A stretch of 64,000 bases of DNA. Source: Primulina eburnea (lineage: Eukaryota > Streptophyta > Magnoliopsida > Lamiales > Gesneriaceae). The translations under genes were made by a program, and so were the position numbers. The stretch is from the NCBI RefSeq assembly GCF_022965805.1, contig NC_133104.1, forward strand, positions 19,639,071 through 19,703,070, in the 5' to 3' direction. The notes below the pieces were generated by a model. The model ran no database searches and was not told the origin of the DNA. It saw only the letters and a program-made list of their open reading frames with translations. Positions 31,631 through 45,115 of the stretch are shown in pieces. Numbering within the stretch: the first letter of the stretch is position 1; each line of letters starts with the position of its first letter.

Positions 31631-33723
31631 TGAAAGGGATCGATATACGGTGTTCAAAATCGCAACGGAAGCACAAAATTTATTTTGATTCATAAAAACC
31701 GAAATTTTGTTATAAAATTTTTCAAAAATGAACACCATGTACTAGTTGTGCAAACATATACAAAAATCCAAAAATGTCATACATAGGGTGTTTTAAAGAA
31801 ATATACCTATCAATCTCAAGAGATTGATTATGGCTCCAACTTTGTTGTCAAACAACAAAGCTCTTGAAAGGTAGAAATTATCTTCAAGATTTCCAATGAG
31901 CACTCCTTGCTCAACTATTAAGCCTACCACCAACTAGGTAGATCCCCTCATATTTTGCACTAGAAAGATATGAGGATTTTTCAAAGAGAAGTGTTTTTGA
32001 TCTCCAACAATTGAAGAACAAAAGAGAGAAAAATGGAGGAGAGAATAGTTGCTATGTTTCGGCCATTGCTATACAAGAATGAGGGAGGATGAGTTGTCTT
32101 GGGGTTGCAAAAAGTTGATCCAAAAAGGTTGCATGCCATGCATTATTTTAATCAAAAGTATTCCCAACCTTTCACCTCCCATGCATGTATATTATATGGT
32201 TTTTAACAAATTAAAAACCATGGACTAAATTTAATTATCTCAAACATATTTGAGACTAATTAAACATTACTTGAATTTACCCAAGTCCCACTAGTTAAAT
32301 AATTAATTTAAATTGAGCTCTACAAGACTCAATATAATTTAATTAATTCAACACTTGAATTAATTTAATTATTTGGACTCTACTAGGTCCACTAGTGTTT
32401 AATTAATTCAACACTTGAATTAATTTATTTAGTCCATAATAATATTTATGAAAATCACAATTTTCAATTACATTATTCTCTTGGCCAAATTTTAATTTAG
32501 GAACACTTCCATAAATCAAAATTTATATTTCTCTCATAGAAGTCATACTTCTAATTTTCCTTACGCTTATAAACTCCTTTATAAGCCGTTCAACACATTG
32601 AACTATTTTTACTTCTCAACGGGATCTAGAAAGCTAGTACTTGTGTGGCCCTCAATGGTTCATTGATACAACTAGCCGTGGGTTCACATCTCTATATGAT
32701 TCGGACTAAACATGTCCTTATATGAGCATACCCCAATTGCTCCATTCTTATTTATCAACACTTTGATAATAAGAACGTCAGAACTCAAGTCTGATAGTAC
32801 CCAACCAATCACGTTAAACGCCTAGCAGCATCGCTTACGTGATTCCCTAGGTATCACATGATAGTGCCTGCAAGAACCATTCAATTATGGTTAGCGTACA
32901 GTACGGTCCCTTCAACTCATATATCCCGATCGATTCGACAACCATTGGTTTATCGAGAGTTGTCAATGAATCGATACTATGTGTCATGTTGTAGTTGCAT
33001 CGATTGTGTAATCTATGAAACCCCTTTCATAATTACAACCATACTCTGGCCAGAGATTTCGATCTACATACACATGATAACACATAGGATATCCATACCC
33101 GAAGGTAAGCGGTGAATCCCCGACTACAATGCATCGACTCCTATGTGTTTCGACAGAACACCCAACCTTGCCACCTGATGACCCCATAAGAGTCGGTAAA
33201 CAAGTCAAAGTGTAATTCTAGCACATAGAGTCTCAATGTTGTCCCGGGTCATAAGGACTAATTCTGTACAACCATAAACTAGGACATTTCCACTCGATAA
33301 GTGAGAACCACTTGGAAAGTCCTTTTACGGAGGGTTGTTCAGTGCACTCTACAAGGAGCACCTATCTGCATGTTCGGACATCACAATGTCCCCTACCAAT
33401 GAAACATGGTACTCACATCGCAGATACTAGTCTCGAACTCGAGCGGCCTATATCCTTCTTAGTGGCGGCTGAATCGACTAGGAACCGTTTAGAATATACA
33501 GTATTACAAATATGAGTTTCATGATACTCATCATATGAGCATCTCATATTCTTTCTACTATTTGTATATTCAAGGGCTTTATCTATGCAACTAGCATGGG
33601 TATACAGATAAAGATGTGCCAAAATAATAATATCAAATATTACTAAAATAAAGATTGCTAATACATAGAGTTTCATTGTGAACACTCGGCCAACACTTGG
33701 CTCGACGGGCACCTACTCTAACA
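31631..33723 (-). repeat. 3' LTR of C3
   Basis: 2093 bp, element strand TGTTAGAGTAGG…CCCTTTCA. An inverted repeat TGGTTTTTAA/TTAAAAACCA lies at 32197-32220 beside the TATA-like ATTATATG. Confidence 0.94.
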
Positions 33724-33738
33724 ATCTCCCACTTGCAC
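33724..33738 (-). other. Polypurine tract of C3
   Basis: Element strand GTGCAAGTGGGAGAT, directly before the 3' LTR; same as in C1. Confidence 0.85.
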
Positions 33739-36110
33739 TAGAGCCAACTACCCATATGCTTTAAACCCATTGATTCGTGATGCTTGTCGAATAATGGTTC
33801 AGGTAAAGGCTTAGCTAATGGATCAACAACATTATCTGCGAAGCCGACTATGTCAAAAGACACTTCTTCCTCTTTCCACAATCTCTCCGAGGATGTGGTA
33901 CTTACTCAATACATGTTTGAACTTCTGATGAGACCTAGGCTCCTTTGCTTGAGCTATAGCTCCCGTGTTGTCACACAACACCGGGATAGGAGCAACTCCA
34001 TTAGGAATGACGCCCAACTCTTGGACGAAATTCCTTATCCAAACAGCCTCCCTTGCTGCATCTGATGCAGCAATGTATTAGGCCTCTGTGCTGGAATCCG
34101 TAATATTGTCCTGCTTGGAACTCTTCCAAGAGACTGCAGCACCATTGAGCATGAATACAAAACCAGAGGTTGACTTCGAGTCATCGATATCGCTTTGGAA
34201 GCTAGAGTCGGTATAGCCTTCCAATTTTAGTTCTCCACCCCATAGACCAAGAACACATTATTGGTCCTTCTCAACTACTTGAGGATGTCTTTCACAGCTT
34301 TCCAATGTGGAAGACCGGGGTTCGATTGATATCTACTCACTATACTTAGTGCGAAAGCCACGTCACGACGTGTAGATATCATCCCATACATGATGCTACC
34401 AATTGCCGAAGCATACGGAATGTGTGTCATCGCCACTATCCCTGCATCAGTCTTGGGAGACAGACTTGGATAGGGACACGCCATGACACATTGGTAGATG
34501 TCCTCTCATGGACTCACCCATCGAGAACCGCTTCACGATGGTATCAATGTATGTGGACTGGGTGAGATCAAGCAATATTTTCGATCTATCTCTATAGATC
34601 TGTATCACAATACAAAAGATGCTTCACCCAAGTCCTGCATCGAGAACTTACTCGCTAACCATATCTTAGTTGATTGCTACATTCCTACATCATTCCCAAT
34701 GAGTAGAATGTCATCAACATAAAGCACCAAGAATGTCACAACACTCCCACTGACCTTCTTATACACACGGGGTTCCTCAGGATTCTTAGTAAATCAAACT
34801 ATTTGATTGTACTATTGAATCTAAGGTTCCAACTCCTAGATGCCTGCTTTAGATCATAAATAGATCTCTGAAGTTTGCATACCATATGCTCACTTCCGAT
34901 AGATGTAAACCCTTCAGGTTAAGACATGTAAATAACTTTCTTAAAATCCCCATTAAGAAAGTTTGTCTTGTCATCCATCTGCCATATCTCACAGTCATAC
35001 CATGCAGCTATGGCTAGCAAAATCCATATGGACTTGAACATTGCGACTGGGAAAAGGTTTCCTCAAAGTCAACTCCTTGACTTTGAGTACATCCTTTTGC
35101 CACCAATCGCGCCTTGAAGGTCAATACCTTCCCATCCGCCCCAAGTCCCTATGGGAACAGTTCCCTCAGGTGGATCCACAAGATCCTACACTTGGTTCGA
35201 ATGCATGGAATTCAACTCAGATTCCATTGCTTCAAGCCACTTGGATGAATCGGCATCAGATAACGCTTCCTTGAAGGTCCTTGGATCACATCCATGGTTA
35301 GGCTCATCATGGCCCTCTTCAAGAAGCTGACCATACCTCATAGGTGGTCTCGAGACTTTCTCGAATCTTTTAGGAGCTTGTATCTCCTCTCTTGGCTCTT
35401 CGGGTATGGGTTCTATAATTGTGGGTGTCTCTCGAACCTCTTCGAGTTCTATCATTTCCCCTTTTCTATCCAATAGAAAATTCCTTTTCCAAAAAGGTTG
35501 CATTCCTAGAAACAAACACCTTTGTTTCTTGGGGATGATAGAAATGATATCCAACTTAATTCCTTGGATATCCCACAAAGTAATATAAAATGGATCAACT
35601 ATCAAATTTATCTCCCACTACCTGTTTCACATAAGCAGGGCTCCCCATATTCTAAGATAAGAATATTTGGGAGGCTTACCCATCCATATCTCATATGGTG
35701 TCTGCCTTTGAATGGACATTTAATGGAATATCTTTTAAGTTTAAGTTATAGAGATCGTTTTCAAGTTCATTAGTACCAATCAAACATTCATTCATGTAAA
35801 TGTTGCAAACACCTTTGCAAAATAAACAAGAATATCCAATTTTATCAACATAGAAATGGAAACAATGTTTTTACAAAAATAGGTACAAACAAAACATCTC
35901 ATAAATTTAACTTAAACTATTGTTCAATAATAAGTAAACATCTTCAATAGCCTTGGCAGCTACTCTTGCTCCATTGCTCATCCTCTAGAAGGTCACACCT
36001 TCCTTAAGCATTCTACTTCTTCCCATCACCTGTAACCCATTACAGAGATGTAAGTCATAACCGGTATCTAATACCCAAGAAGTAGAGTTAATTGAAATGT
36101 TTACTTCAAT
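33739..36110 (-). pseudogene. pol: C3 degenerate pol (protease, RT, RNase H; integrase core deleted)
   Basis: Remnants match C1 in order. Protease VLDTGYD lies near 36060-36080; here DTG is kept. The same junction, pre-integrase sequence ending …CCATTCAAAGGCAGAC then PYEIWMG (about 35690-35715), shows the DDE core is missing. The integrase C-terminal frame is open at 35186-35605 on the minus strand. RT is broken. RNase H carries TEA-stop-YIAA near 34078-34082. The stop in NQV-stop-DLVDPP (about 35188) is shared with C1, so it was present before both copies moved. Confidence 0.9.
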
Positions 36111-36977
36111 TTAGAACATACCGTTTCCAGAACTCTTCTGGGCCAGATATTCCTTGCAATTTCGCCTCCAATGTCCAGGCTTCTTGCAGTGATGACAAAC
36201 ATCACTAGTCTTGTCAGCCCTAACTGGTGTGGCTGCCACAACGAGATTCGGAGATTGCCTCAACAACGGCACGTTCTTCTTGGGACGTTGGAAAGAACGC
36301 TTCTTTCCATTCTCATGTGGATCAATCTTCGTACCAGATGAAGAACCCACATAAAGAACCAACTTCTCTTTCTTGATGGTTGACTCAAACGTAACAAGCA
36401 TATTCACCAACTCCTCAATGGTCGGCTCTAGCTTGTTCATGTTGAAGTTCACCACAAAAGGATCAAATGAGCTAGGCAGCGATAAGAGCAACACGTCGGT
36501 GGTCAACTCCGAAGGCAAGATCAGATCCATGCCAACGAGCTTGTCCACGAGCCCGATCATCTTTAGGCCATGCTCATGGACCAAGGCCCCATCTCGCATG
36601 CGCAAAGTGATCAGCTCCTTGACGGTAGCATGCCTAAGAGGACGTGTTTGCTCTCCAAAGAGCTCCTTGAGGTGCAAATGAATGTCAGCAGCACTCTTTG
36701 CACCCTCAAAACGCCTCTGCAGCTCATCATTCATAGAAGTCAGCATATAACACCTGGCTATCAAGTCATGGTCACACCATTCCTTGTAAGCCTGCAATTT
36801 CTCAGGATTGCAGTCAGTCGGAGCCTCAACAAGGGGCGACTCAGTCAGTGTATATGCTACCCTTTCCGAATTCAAGACGATTTTTAGGTTTCTTAGCCAA
36901 GTGAGGTAATTAGGTCCAGGTAATATGTTTTTGTCGAGTATTACGGATATTGGATTGCGAATCGATGACATCGTCAA
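36111..36977 (-). CDS. gag: C3 Gag (copia)
   Basis: A 288-aa open frame, MTMSSIRNPISVILDKNI…, about as long as C1 Gag and closely similar to it, with the zinc knuckle CHHCKKPGHWRRNC (C261-C264-H269-C274) near the C-terminus. The stop after GNGMF is shared with C1. The extra Met-Thr before MSS may or may not be used. Downstream pol is broken, so open Gag has been retained without its own polymerase. Confidence 0.92.
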   Translation of the reverse strand: MTMSSIRNPISVILDKNILPGPNYLTWLRNLKIVLNSERVAYTLTESPLVEAPTDCNPEKLQAYKEWCDHDLIARCYMLTSMNDELQRRFEGAKSAADIHLHLKELFGEQTRPLRHATVKELITLRMRDGALVHEHGLKMIGLVDKLVGMDLILPSELTTDVLLLSLPSSFDPFVVNFNMNKLEPTIEELVNMLVTFESTIKKEKLVLYVGSSSGTKIDPHENGKKRSFQRPKKNVPLLRQSPNLVVAATPVRADKTSDVCHHCKKPGHWRRNCKEYLAQKSSGNGMF

Positions 36978-38791
36978 TTTGTACTGAAAAGTAAAAACAG
37001 ATAAATGTTGATGACTATTTTAAAATATTTAGTAAGATATGAAGTTTGGACTTTTACTTCATAAATATTTGCTCCCACTGTTTTGACATCTTTCACTACC
37101 CTCTAGTGAAAGCGGGAAACTCATTTCCTCAGTATGTACGTAAGGTCCAATTAGCGAATTATGATCCCGAATAATATCAGCCAATCACAATTCCTAAAAG
37201 GTAGTTTCCAATTGCATCACAATGCAACCCTCTACGTAAACTTTTGTCTCACGTTTGATTAGGACCCAATAATATGACGTCGTTCATCTTCACGTGTCAA
37301 GCCTTACCCATCGATGTTGAACCTTAATGGACGGTCGCCATGAGTTCCCTCAATAATATGAGCCGAAATCATGGGAGTTCCACGTAGTTCACATCACTAT
37401 GTCAATGGATGTCACAGCTTTCCGGCACCCAGAGCTCCCCCAATAATATGAGCCGAGCCCCGAGTACGGGTAGCGTTCATCATGCACCCATTGTCGATGG
37501 AAGACAAGGAAATTATAAACAAATTTATAATTCCCCTTTTCGGGCTTGATATTAATTTTGAATCTTATTCAAAATGAGGGTTTTTTAATTTTGAAAGGTC
37601 TCATCATTAATTTTATTTAAAAAAGCTCGCCATGTTTGATCGTATGTTTTCCGGATTCATGCAACTTTGTTATTATCATAATAATAACGCCCATACTCAT
37701 TATTTATAACATATCATGCATATATTATAAACAGTAAACAAAACAAGGATGATCAATCGCCCCAAAACTAATGGCCCGTGTGAGCTAAACACGGGCCTAG
37801 GTCCAATCCTAGGGAAATGCATGGGATGCAAATGCAACAATTACATAAGCTTCCAATATTTACATGTCTTCGATCTTCATAATCATCATGGCCACCATCT
37901 TCCAATCTTGATCATCCACTATACTAATATTTACAAATAAATATCCATGGCAAATAGGGATACATCTCATGGGGTGGGAACGGGCCATAAACCAAGCCCA
38001 CTTTAAATTTGATAATTATTACAATCATTCAACACAAAATATCCTAGCATACACCTAGCAAATTGGGCTTGGGCTTTTGATCATCCTTCATGCATAATAT
38101 CACATATCATACACCATCAATTAATTATCACAATAATTAATTGATTCAATATTATATATCTTGATCCAATCACTAACTGCCACGATTATAAACTAAATTA
38201 ACAAAGTATACAAACACCTTTGTCTACTTTCAAATTAATTTATTTATAACCGAATTTCTTGTAAATCACCATTTACTATAAATATTTAAAGTCCAACTTA
38301 AAATATTTATTTCATGAGAAAATATTTGCAACTTTTGTAATTTTAAACTTAAGGGCCCAAAAAAACTCATTTTTCACCAAAATATTTTTGGCCCATTTAA
38401 AATTCACAAATATGTTGACCATCTAATGGCCCAACAACATCAAGGCCCATGACACTTTGATTATCCAAAACACTTTTGGAAACCCTAGTTGTCATCGCCG
38501 TCGCCGGAGCTCCGTCGCCAGATTCCGGCCAACATTCCGGCCAACATGTAAAGAATTTTTTTTTTTTTTTTTATTTTGAGAGGGGGGGTTTCGGGCAGCC
38601 CCTCGGGCTGCCCTTGCTGCCGGTTTCGGGCAGCCCCTCGGGCAGCCCGAGGCGCCCGAAATGGGCAGCAACTTGCTGCCCCAAAAAGCCCCAAATCCGG
38701 CCTTGAATCGTTGCAAAACTTCATCTCAATCGGTTAGAAATTGACCTCAATATAACATCATGTATATGTTGCACAAAAACTAGTAACCTTA
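36978..38791 (-). other. Leader of C3
   Basis: About 1.8 kb of non-coding leader with the TATTAT hairpins near gag and GC-rich stems near the PBS (38591-38660; one perfect 9-bp stem at 38593-38601 and 38605-38613, loop CTC). Small ORFs here match leader sequence in C1 and C2 and have no protein similarity I recognise. Confidence 0.8.
37156..37458 (-). ncRNA. TATTAT-loop hairpin array in C3 leader
   Basis: Same four hairpins as C1 15101-15405, in order from 37458 down to 37156. Changes keep pairing: the first stem has CTCA/TGGG (U·G) closed by GCTC/GAGC, and the last has GAATTGTGAT/ATCATAATTC (G·U). Confidence 0.55.
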
Positions 38792-38804
38792 GCTCTTGAT
38801 ACCA
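38792..38804 (-). other. Primer-binding site of C3
   Basis: Element strand TGGTATCAAGAGC, the initiator-Met site with one extra A, two bases from the LTR. Confidence 0.8.
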
Positions 38805-38806
38805 CT

Positions 38807-40576
38807 TGAAAGGGATCGATATAAGGTGTTCAAAATCGCAACGGAAGCACAAAATTTCTTTTGATTCATAAAAACCGAAATTTTGGTATAAATTTTTCAA
38901 AATTGAACACCATGTACTAGTTGTGCAAACATATACAAAAATCCAAAAATGTCATACATAGGGTGTTTTAAAGAAATATACCTATCAATCTCAAGAGATT
39001 GATTATGGCTCCAACTTTGTTGTCAAACAACAAAGCTCTTGAAAGGTAGAAATTATCTTCAAGCTTTCCAATGAGCACTCCTTGCTCAACTATTAAGCCA
39101 CCACCAACTAGGTAGATCCCCTCATATTTTGCACTAGAAAGATATGAGGATTTTTCAAAGAGAAGTGTTTTTGATCTCCAACAATTGAAGAACAAAAGAG
39201 AGAAAAATGGAGGAGAGAATAGTTGCTATGTTTCGGCCATTGCTATACAAGAATGAGGGAGGATGAGTTGTCTTGGGGTTGCAAAAAGTTGATCCAAAAA
39301 GGTTGCATGCCATGCATTATTTTAATCAAAAGTATTCTCAACCTTTCACCTCCCATGTATGTATATTATATGGTTTTTAACAAATTAAAAACCATGGACT
39401 AAATTTAATTATCTCAAACATATTTGAGACTAATTAAACATTACTTGAATTTACCCAAGTCCCACTAGTTAAATAATTAATTTAAATTGAGCTCTACAAG
39501 ACTCAATATAATTTAATTAATTCAACACTTGAATTAATTTAATTATTTGGACTCTACTAGGTCCACTAGTGTTTAATTAATTCAACACTTGAATTAATTT
39601 ATTTAGTCCATAATAATATTTATGAAAATCACAATTTTCAATTACATTATTCTCTTGGCCAAATTTTAATTTAGGAACACTTCCATAAATCAAAATTTAT
39701 ATTTCTCTCATAGAAGTCATACTTCTAATTTTCCTTACGCTTATAAACTCCTTTATAAGCCGTTCAACACATTGAACTATTTTTACTTCTCAACGGGATC
39801 TAGAAAGCTAGTACTTGTGTGGCCCTCAATGGTTCATTGATACAACTAGCCGTGAGTTCACATCTCTATGTGATTCGGACTAAACATGTCCTTATATGAG
39901 CATACCCCAATTGCTCCATTCTTATTTATCAACACCTTGATAATAAGAACGTCAGAACTCAAGTCTGATAATACCCAACCAATCACGTTAAACGCCTAGC
40001 AGCATCGCTTACGTGTTTCCCTAGGTATCACATGATAGTGCCTGCAAGAACCATTTAATTATGGTTCGCGTACAGTACGGTCCCTTCAACTCATATATCC
40101 CGATCGATTCGACAACCATTGGTTTATCGAGAGTTGTCAATGAATCGATACTATGTGTCATGTTGTAGTTGCATCGATGGTGTAATCTATGAAACCCCTT
40201 TCATAATTACAACCATACTCTGGCCAGAGATTTCGATCTACATACACATGATAACACATAGGATATCCATACCCGAAGGTAAGCGGTGAATCCCCGACTA
40301 CGATGCATCGACTCCTATGTGTTTCGACAGAACACCCAACCTTGCCACCTGATGACCCCATAAGAGTCGGTAAACAAGTCAAAGTGTAATTCTAGCACAT
40401 AGAGTCTCAATGTTGTCCCGGGTCATAAGGACTAATTCTGTACAACCATAAACTAGGACATTTCCACTCGATAAGTGAGAACCACTTGGAAAGTCCTTTT
40501 ATGGAGGGTTGTTCAGTGCACTCTACAAGGAGCACCTATCTGCATGTTCGGACATCACAATGTCCCCTACCAATGA
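38807..40576 (-). repeat. 5' LTR of C3, truncated
   Basis: Matches 31631 to about 33401 of the 3' LTR and stops at CCAATGA where G3 begins. The last roughly 320 bp, including the LTR start, are missing from the window. Confidence 0.93.
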
Positions 40577-40863
40577 TGTGGGAACCCGGACGCTAATCAT
40601 CTTCTTAATCATCACTGGGATGTAATTATCTATTCTGATAAACAGGGTCTAAAAGTTCTTCTTTTTAAAATATAAACGCGGAAGGTAATGGCATCTAATA
40701 ATATACATATCTGTATAAAATACATTTCAGTATTAACATACAATAATCTAATCTAAGGTTCAACTACTAAATTCAAGTAATAAAACCCAATCTACTGTAA
40801 GTCCGGAATCACCACGCTAACTCGTCTTCTCTCATCGTCATCTCGACCCTGATCCAGCCCCAC

Positions 40864-40898
40864 CTGTTGTCATGCACACATACAAAACAAGACAACAG
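40864..40898 (-). ncRNA. Conserved LTR hairpin (G3)
   Basis: Element strand CTGTTGTC…GACAACAG. Where G4/G5 have T-A in the stem, G3 has C-G, a compensated change. Confidence 0.45.
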
Positions 40899-42423
40899 CC
40901 GGATAACTCCGGTGAGAATAAATCCCAGTATAAAACATGGTAAACATGTATATACATAAAATAATTCATGAAACATGCTGTTACGAATAAAATCGAAACA
41001 TTAGATTTCATAAGCTATGAAATCTAATCACACAACAAGCATGCACTTCAAATCAACCAACCATGCATATAACCAATCTAAATCATAAAAACATGCTAGC
41101 ACAATTGGAAGCAATAATGATGGGTCCTATGATCTAGGAACCACATCCATATAAGCATGCAGTCCTAATCAAATCACTTCTAGACTTGACTCGACTAGAA
41201 CTCTAGGGATCCCGGTGTGAATAAGACGTCACTACCTACCCTCCAATCGGGGTAATGAACGTCTCATTCCTAGACTTCGGTCTGAGCTGTATCAACGGCG
41301 GCAATAAGAGTAATACCTACTCCTATGCTAAGATACACCGAAACGTCTAGATATTTGACAATGCCTGTCAAAGACTTTCCTATCTTAACTGCAATGAATA
41401 ACAATCTGTAAACAAAGCATAATCATATTCATAACTGAATATCACAATTATCTTACCTGCTTGAATACAGATTCTATAATCAAAGCATAATCAGATAACA
41501 ATATAAACAATAATCTAGTATGTGATTTTATTGGGAAACTCAAATTAATCTAATTTGAGTTATGCGTCCCGAATATCACATGAATTATACCTTTGTCTTC
41601 CTGATCTGATGAAGACGACGTCTCGAAGTCGAATCTGTTCATCCCTGATCTGAAACGACAATAACAAATACACTGTATCAATATGTAGTTCAAATCACAA
41701 TCTGTCCTGAACAATACCCAATTCAGTATATAATCTGATCCATAACTGAACAAACCACAATCTGATTCATATCAACAAGATCATAATATAACATAAATCA
41801 ATACTGAATCTGACCAATCTGCGCCAACTGATGTTTAGACGGCATATCATATCATGTCGATAACCCGACAATCTCAACATCACAAATAACCTATCAGAAC
41901 TTGGAGTCAATACCATAATATCATTCTTCTAATTCCAGCATATGAATGTCTAACAACTGCATCTTCAGAAATGCTGAAATATATAATACAGACATACGGT
42001 ATTATTTCCTCTATCTGACTTCACATAACTACTGAATAACCTATCCAGACCCATAAGAATAATCCTCTATTCATTCTTAAATCAAGAATACTACCATTTA
42101 GTTTGAAGTCTCAGTCAATATCTTCTAAAATTCATAACAATTGTATAACCAACTTATTCTTAAATCTGTCTTCGATTATACAATATCTACGGTAGTATAA
42201 ACACCATATCTGAATCATATTCAATTCTGACAATATCATAAATTCAAATCTGGTCTAAACGTAACAAAACTTACGTCCAGATGAAGCCTGCTTTGATAGG
42301 AACACAGTACTGTAGGCGGATTTATCGGACGGGCGGATTGTTCACAATCTCCAACTTTTCCCTCGGTTTCTTCTTTTTCCCTTCTCCTTCTTATTTCTTT
42401 CTGATTCTTGTTAATTACGTTTG

Positions 42424-42441
42424 TATATACATATATATATA
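42424..42441 (-). promoter_or_regulatory. TATA tract of G3 LTR
   Basis: Alternating TA sequence on the element strand about 40 bp after the U3 array, the likely core promoter. Confidence 0.5.
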
Positions 42442-42482
42442 CACATCTTGCATGAAAGGCAAGTGGCTTATTCTTCATGCTG

Positions 42483-42660
42483 CACGTCGCTCGCTAGGGC
42501 GGTCAAAACTTGCTCGCTAGGGCGAAGCACTCTCGGCCCTCACAATTCTACATGCGCGCTCGGGCGGACAAAAAGTGCCGCCCGGGCGAAGGACTCTCGG
42601 CTTTCTACCATTAAACCCTCTCGCTCGGGCGGTCATAAACTCCCGCCCTGGCGAATGACA
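42483..42660 (-). promoter_or_regulatory. U3 GC-rich palindrome array, G3 LTR
   Basis: Six motifs around CGCCCGGGCG (variants CGCTAGGGCG, CGCTCGGGCG, CGCCCTGGCG) in three pairs, with CTCTCGGC or TTCGGCC linkers. It differs in sequence from the arrays in the other elements but occupies the same place in the LTR. Confidence 0.65.
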
Positions 42661-42789
42661 TTCGGCCCAAATCTTGTGTCCCTCATAATTTTTTTCCAAT
42701 TTGATCTCGAACTGGCCCGGCTATAATTACATCAAGTCATAATCAACAAATCATCTCAGATGACGTTAATTAAATTCTCGGGCATTACA

Positions 42790-42802
42790 TTTCTCCCCCT
42801 CT
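42790..42802 (-). other. Polypurine tract of G3
   Basis: Element strand AGAGGGGGAGAAA, preceded by CGAGGACGAA, as in G4 and G5. Confidence 0.85.
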
Positions 42803-45115
42803 TAGATCTGAGTTCGTCCTCGAACTCACCAATCATCAAACCAAATCTGTCAGAAGAAATATATGACAGAGTTTAACATCCAAACTCATTTCACTAGCCG
42901 AATCAATCCCATATTACTGGCTATATAACACCTGTATACGCAAATTGCAATTTAAACAAAGCAATACCACCTGTAGTTGCTATTCCATCTTCGGCTCCCA
43001 ATACCAATCGTCATCATCCGACATTGGTTTCTTACATCTATTCATTCTAATCTAGCTGGATAGTTATGGTCATACCGTAAGTCATACCCTGACAACCATT
43101 CATAACAGCTAGTACTAACATCTAGTACTAAAGTTCTACCCATATCCGCCAATATCTGGTTACTACACGCTGACTACCTGTCAATCTGTAACAACTCTGC
43201 GAGGGAGAACTCATGATATTTCCGTCACAAGTACCGCTCCATCCAAATCACAATCTGATATCATCTAATGCAGCATTCTAGTAAATCTGACAATTCCTTT
43301 GACATTGATCTATGTCATCTGGTTCTGTTTGTACGTAATCTGGTACAAACTGATAGATATAGATTGAATATTCTGTCAATCATAATCATATCATATCATA
43401 AGCTGTAGAATTGACGGTACTTTTATCTCGAAAGCCATACTCACATTTTCTTATTCAGAAATATACTAAATCGGTAATCATCTTCTGATTCATATCTTTC
43501 TGGCTTCTTTTGTTCTCAATTCAAACATATCAGTACCATTTCTACCAATCTTACAACATAATTTGCTGTCCCAACTGATCTCATCTATCTATGCCACATT
43601 ATCTGTTCGAATATCTTACATTCTGAAATAGCTGAATGAAACCTGAATCCACCCCAGTGCAGTTCTGACACTACCTGTGACTTCAGATTCGAACTAATGC
43701 TGTACAAGATCAGTTAATAACATAAAAGAACGAAGAAATACCTACCTGGTATTCGGCTCTGACTATCAATACCAAAAGCTGTACACAATTCTGATAACAC
43801 ACGATAACCAAACCCATATAAAATGCAAATTCATATAGCTGTTAAATTGATCTGATCAACAAAATACAGGTCTGAAAATTCGGATCACTGTTCGGGACTA
43901 CTGTATTCTCCACAAACCACTCTGATACAATTGGAACTGCATAGTATCACACACTGAATAATAATTACAATAACACCAAATCAAACTCAGAATATAAATA
44001 TCCTATGCTGATCTAGTGAGTTTAAGAAAACTCATAACATAATAGATTCTGGCTGGCTGACCAATCTTCATACTGTCCAGATCAACTGCTATATTTCATC
44101 TGCAAATAGAATATACTCCCAACCAATATAAGATGTCTCAAATACTGATTTAGAATCATAACAATACTCAGCAGATGTAAAGTAATACAAGAAAAAGATA
44201 ATCAGAATAAGATAATCTGTCCAAATCAGATAAGGAAGTTCTGACATATCTGAAATTCTGCTAATTCTGACATTCCTGATACCACAGAGTCTGAATATAA
44301 ACCTGTATCAATAACTGCATTCGGATCCATACCTGACCCATTGCTGTATACAATAATCACAGTTCTCGGAATATTTAACCCAGTCTTCAAATATTCAATA
44401 TAAACAATCAGATGCTATGGATATATCCCGGAATCATAGATATAACAAGCATAATTCTTCAAAATACCCCTGAACACATAATCTGTCAATTTAGAAACCA
44501 ACTAAAATGTCTTCCAGAGAAATACACAATCAACTGGATTCCTTAGCCCATACTTTAATCTGTCACTTCTTCCTGTTCATTCTGATATAAAACACATCTG
44601 ACATCCTATCTAGGCCAACACCAGCCAACTATTGGATTACTAGCCCATGTGTTACTGCTAGACTCGATTTCAGTGGATCTACTGAATACATAAGGATACT
44701 ATCTATTCCTTTCTGTACTAATCGAGTCAAGAACAGTACAATGATCTAAGGAATTCTAGATCTAGAATCCTCATTTATCAACTATTTCCAGAACACATGC
44801 TACAATATTTCTGTACTTGTTTAGCAGTACATATCCATACTGAGATCGAAATCATATAACACCAGTACATCATATCTAGCCCAATCCCGGTTTCATTCTA
44901 CTGTAGTATATAACATGTCACAGAAATCTCTGATATCAACATATTCTTCCAAACAGTAAGGAAATCAATACTACAACACAAACAGACCCCATAAATATAG
45001 CATATCATCATGCTACTCAATCACAGATACTCATGGCGAATGCATTAGTATATTTCAATACATCTGCAGTATAATCATAAAGAATAGTACCTGTGGTAGT
45101 TTCTGGGTTTGTTTC
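42803..45115 (-). other. G3 internal non-coding region
   Basis: About 2.3 kb between gag and the polypurine tract. It is AT-rich, with no ORF of 60 codons or more and no pol motif that I can read. It holds the place where pol lies in G4 and G5. Whether it is decayed pol or captured unrelated sequence cannot be told from reading. Confidence 0.7.

Larger units (their letters stand above)
31631..40576 (-). mobile_element. C3: Ty1/copia element (Cop-A), defective pol, 5' LTR truncated
   Basis: On the minus strand: 5' LTR 38807-40576 (cut by G3), PBS 38792-38804, leader 36978-38791, gag 36111-36977, degenerate pol to about 33740, 3' LTR 31631-33723. LTRs differ at about 18 positions over the shared 1.77 kb. 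It shares with C1 the integrase-core deletion and several stop codons. The right target duplication is lost with the deletion at 46492. Confidence 0.94.
40577..42789 (-). repeat. 3' LTR of G3
   Basis: 2213 bp, element strand TGTAATGCCCGAG…CGGGTTCCCACA. It contains the hairpin at 40864-40898, a U3 GC-rich array at 42483-42660 and a TATA tract at 42424-42441. Confidence 0.92.

Noticed and set aside
42490..42726. Small ORFs (for example 42421-42726) in the G3 LTR
   Set aside because: They follow the GC-rich U3 array and have no recognisable features.
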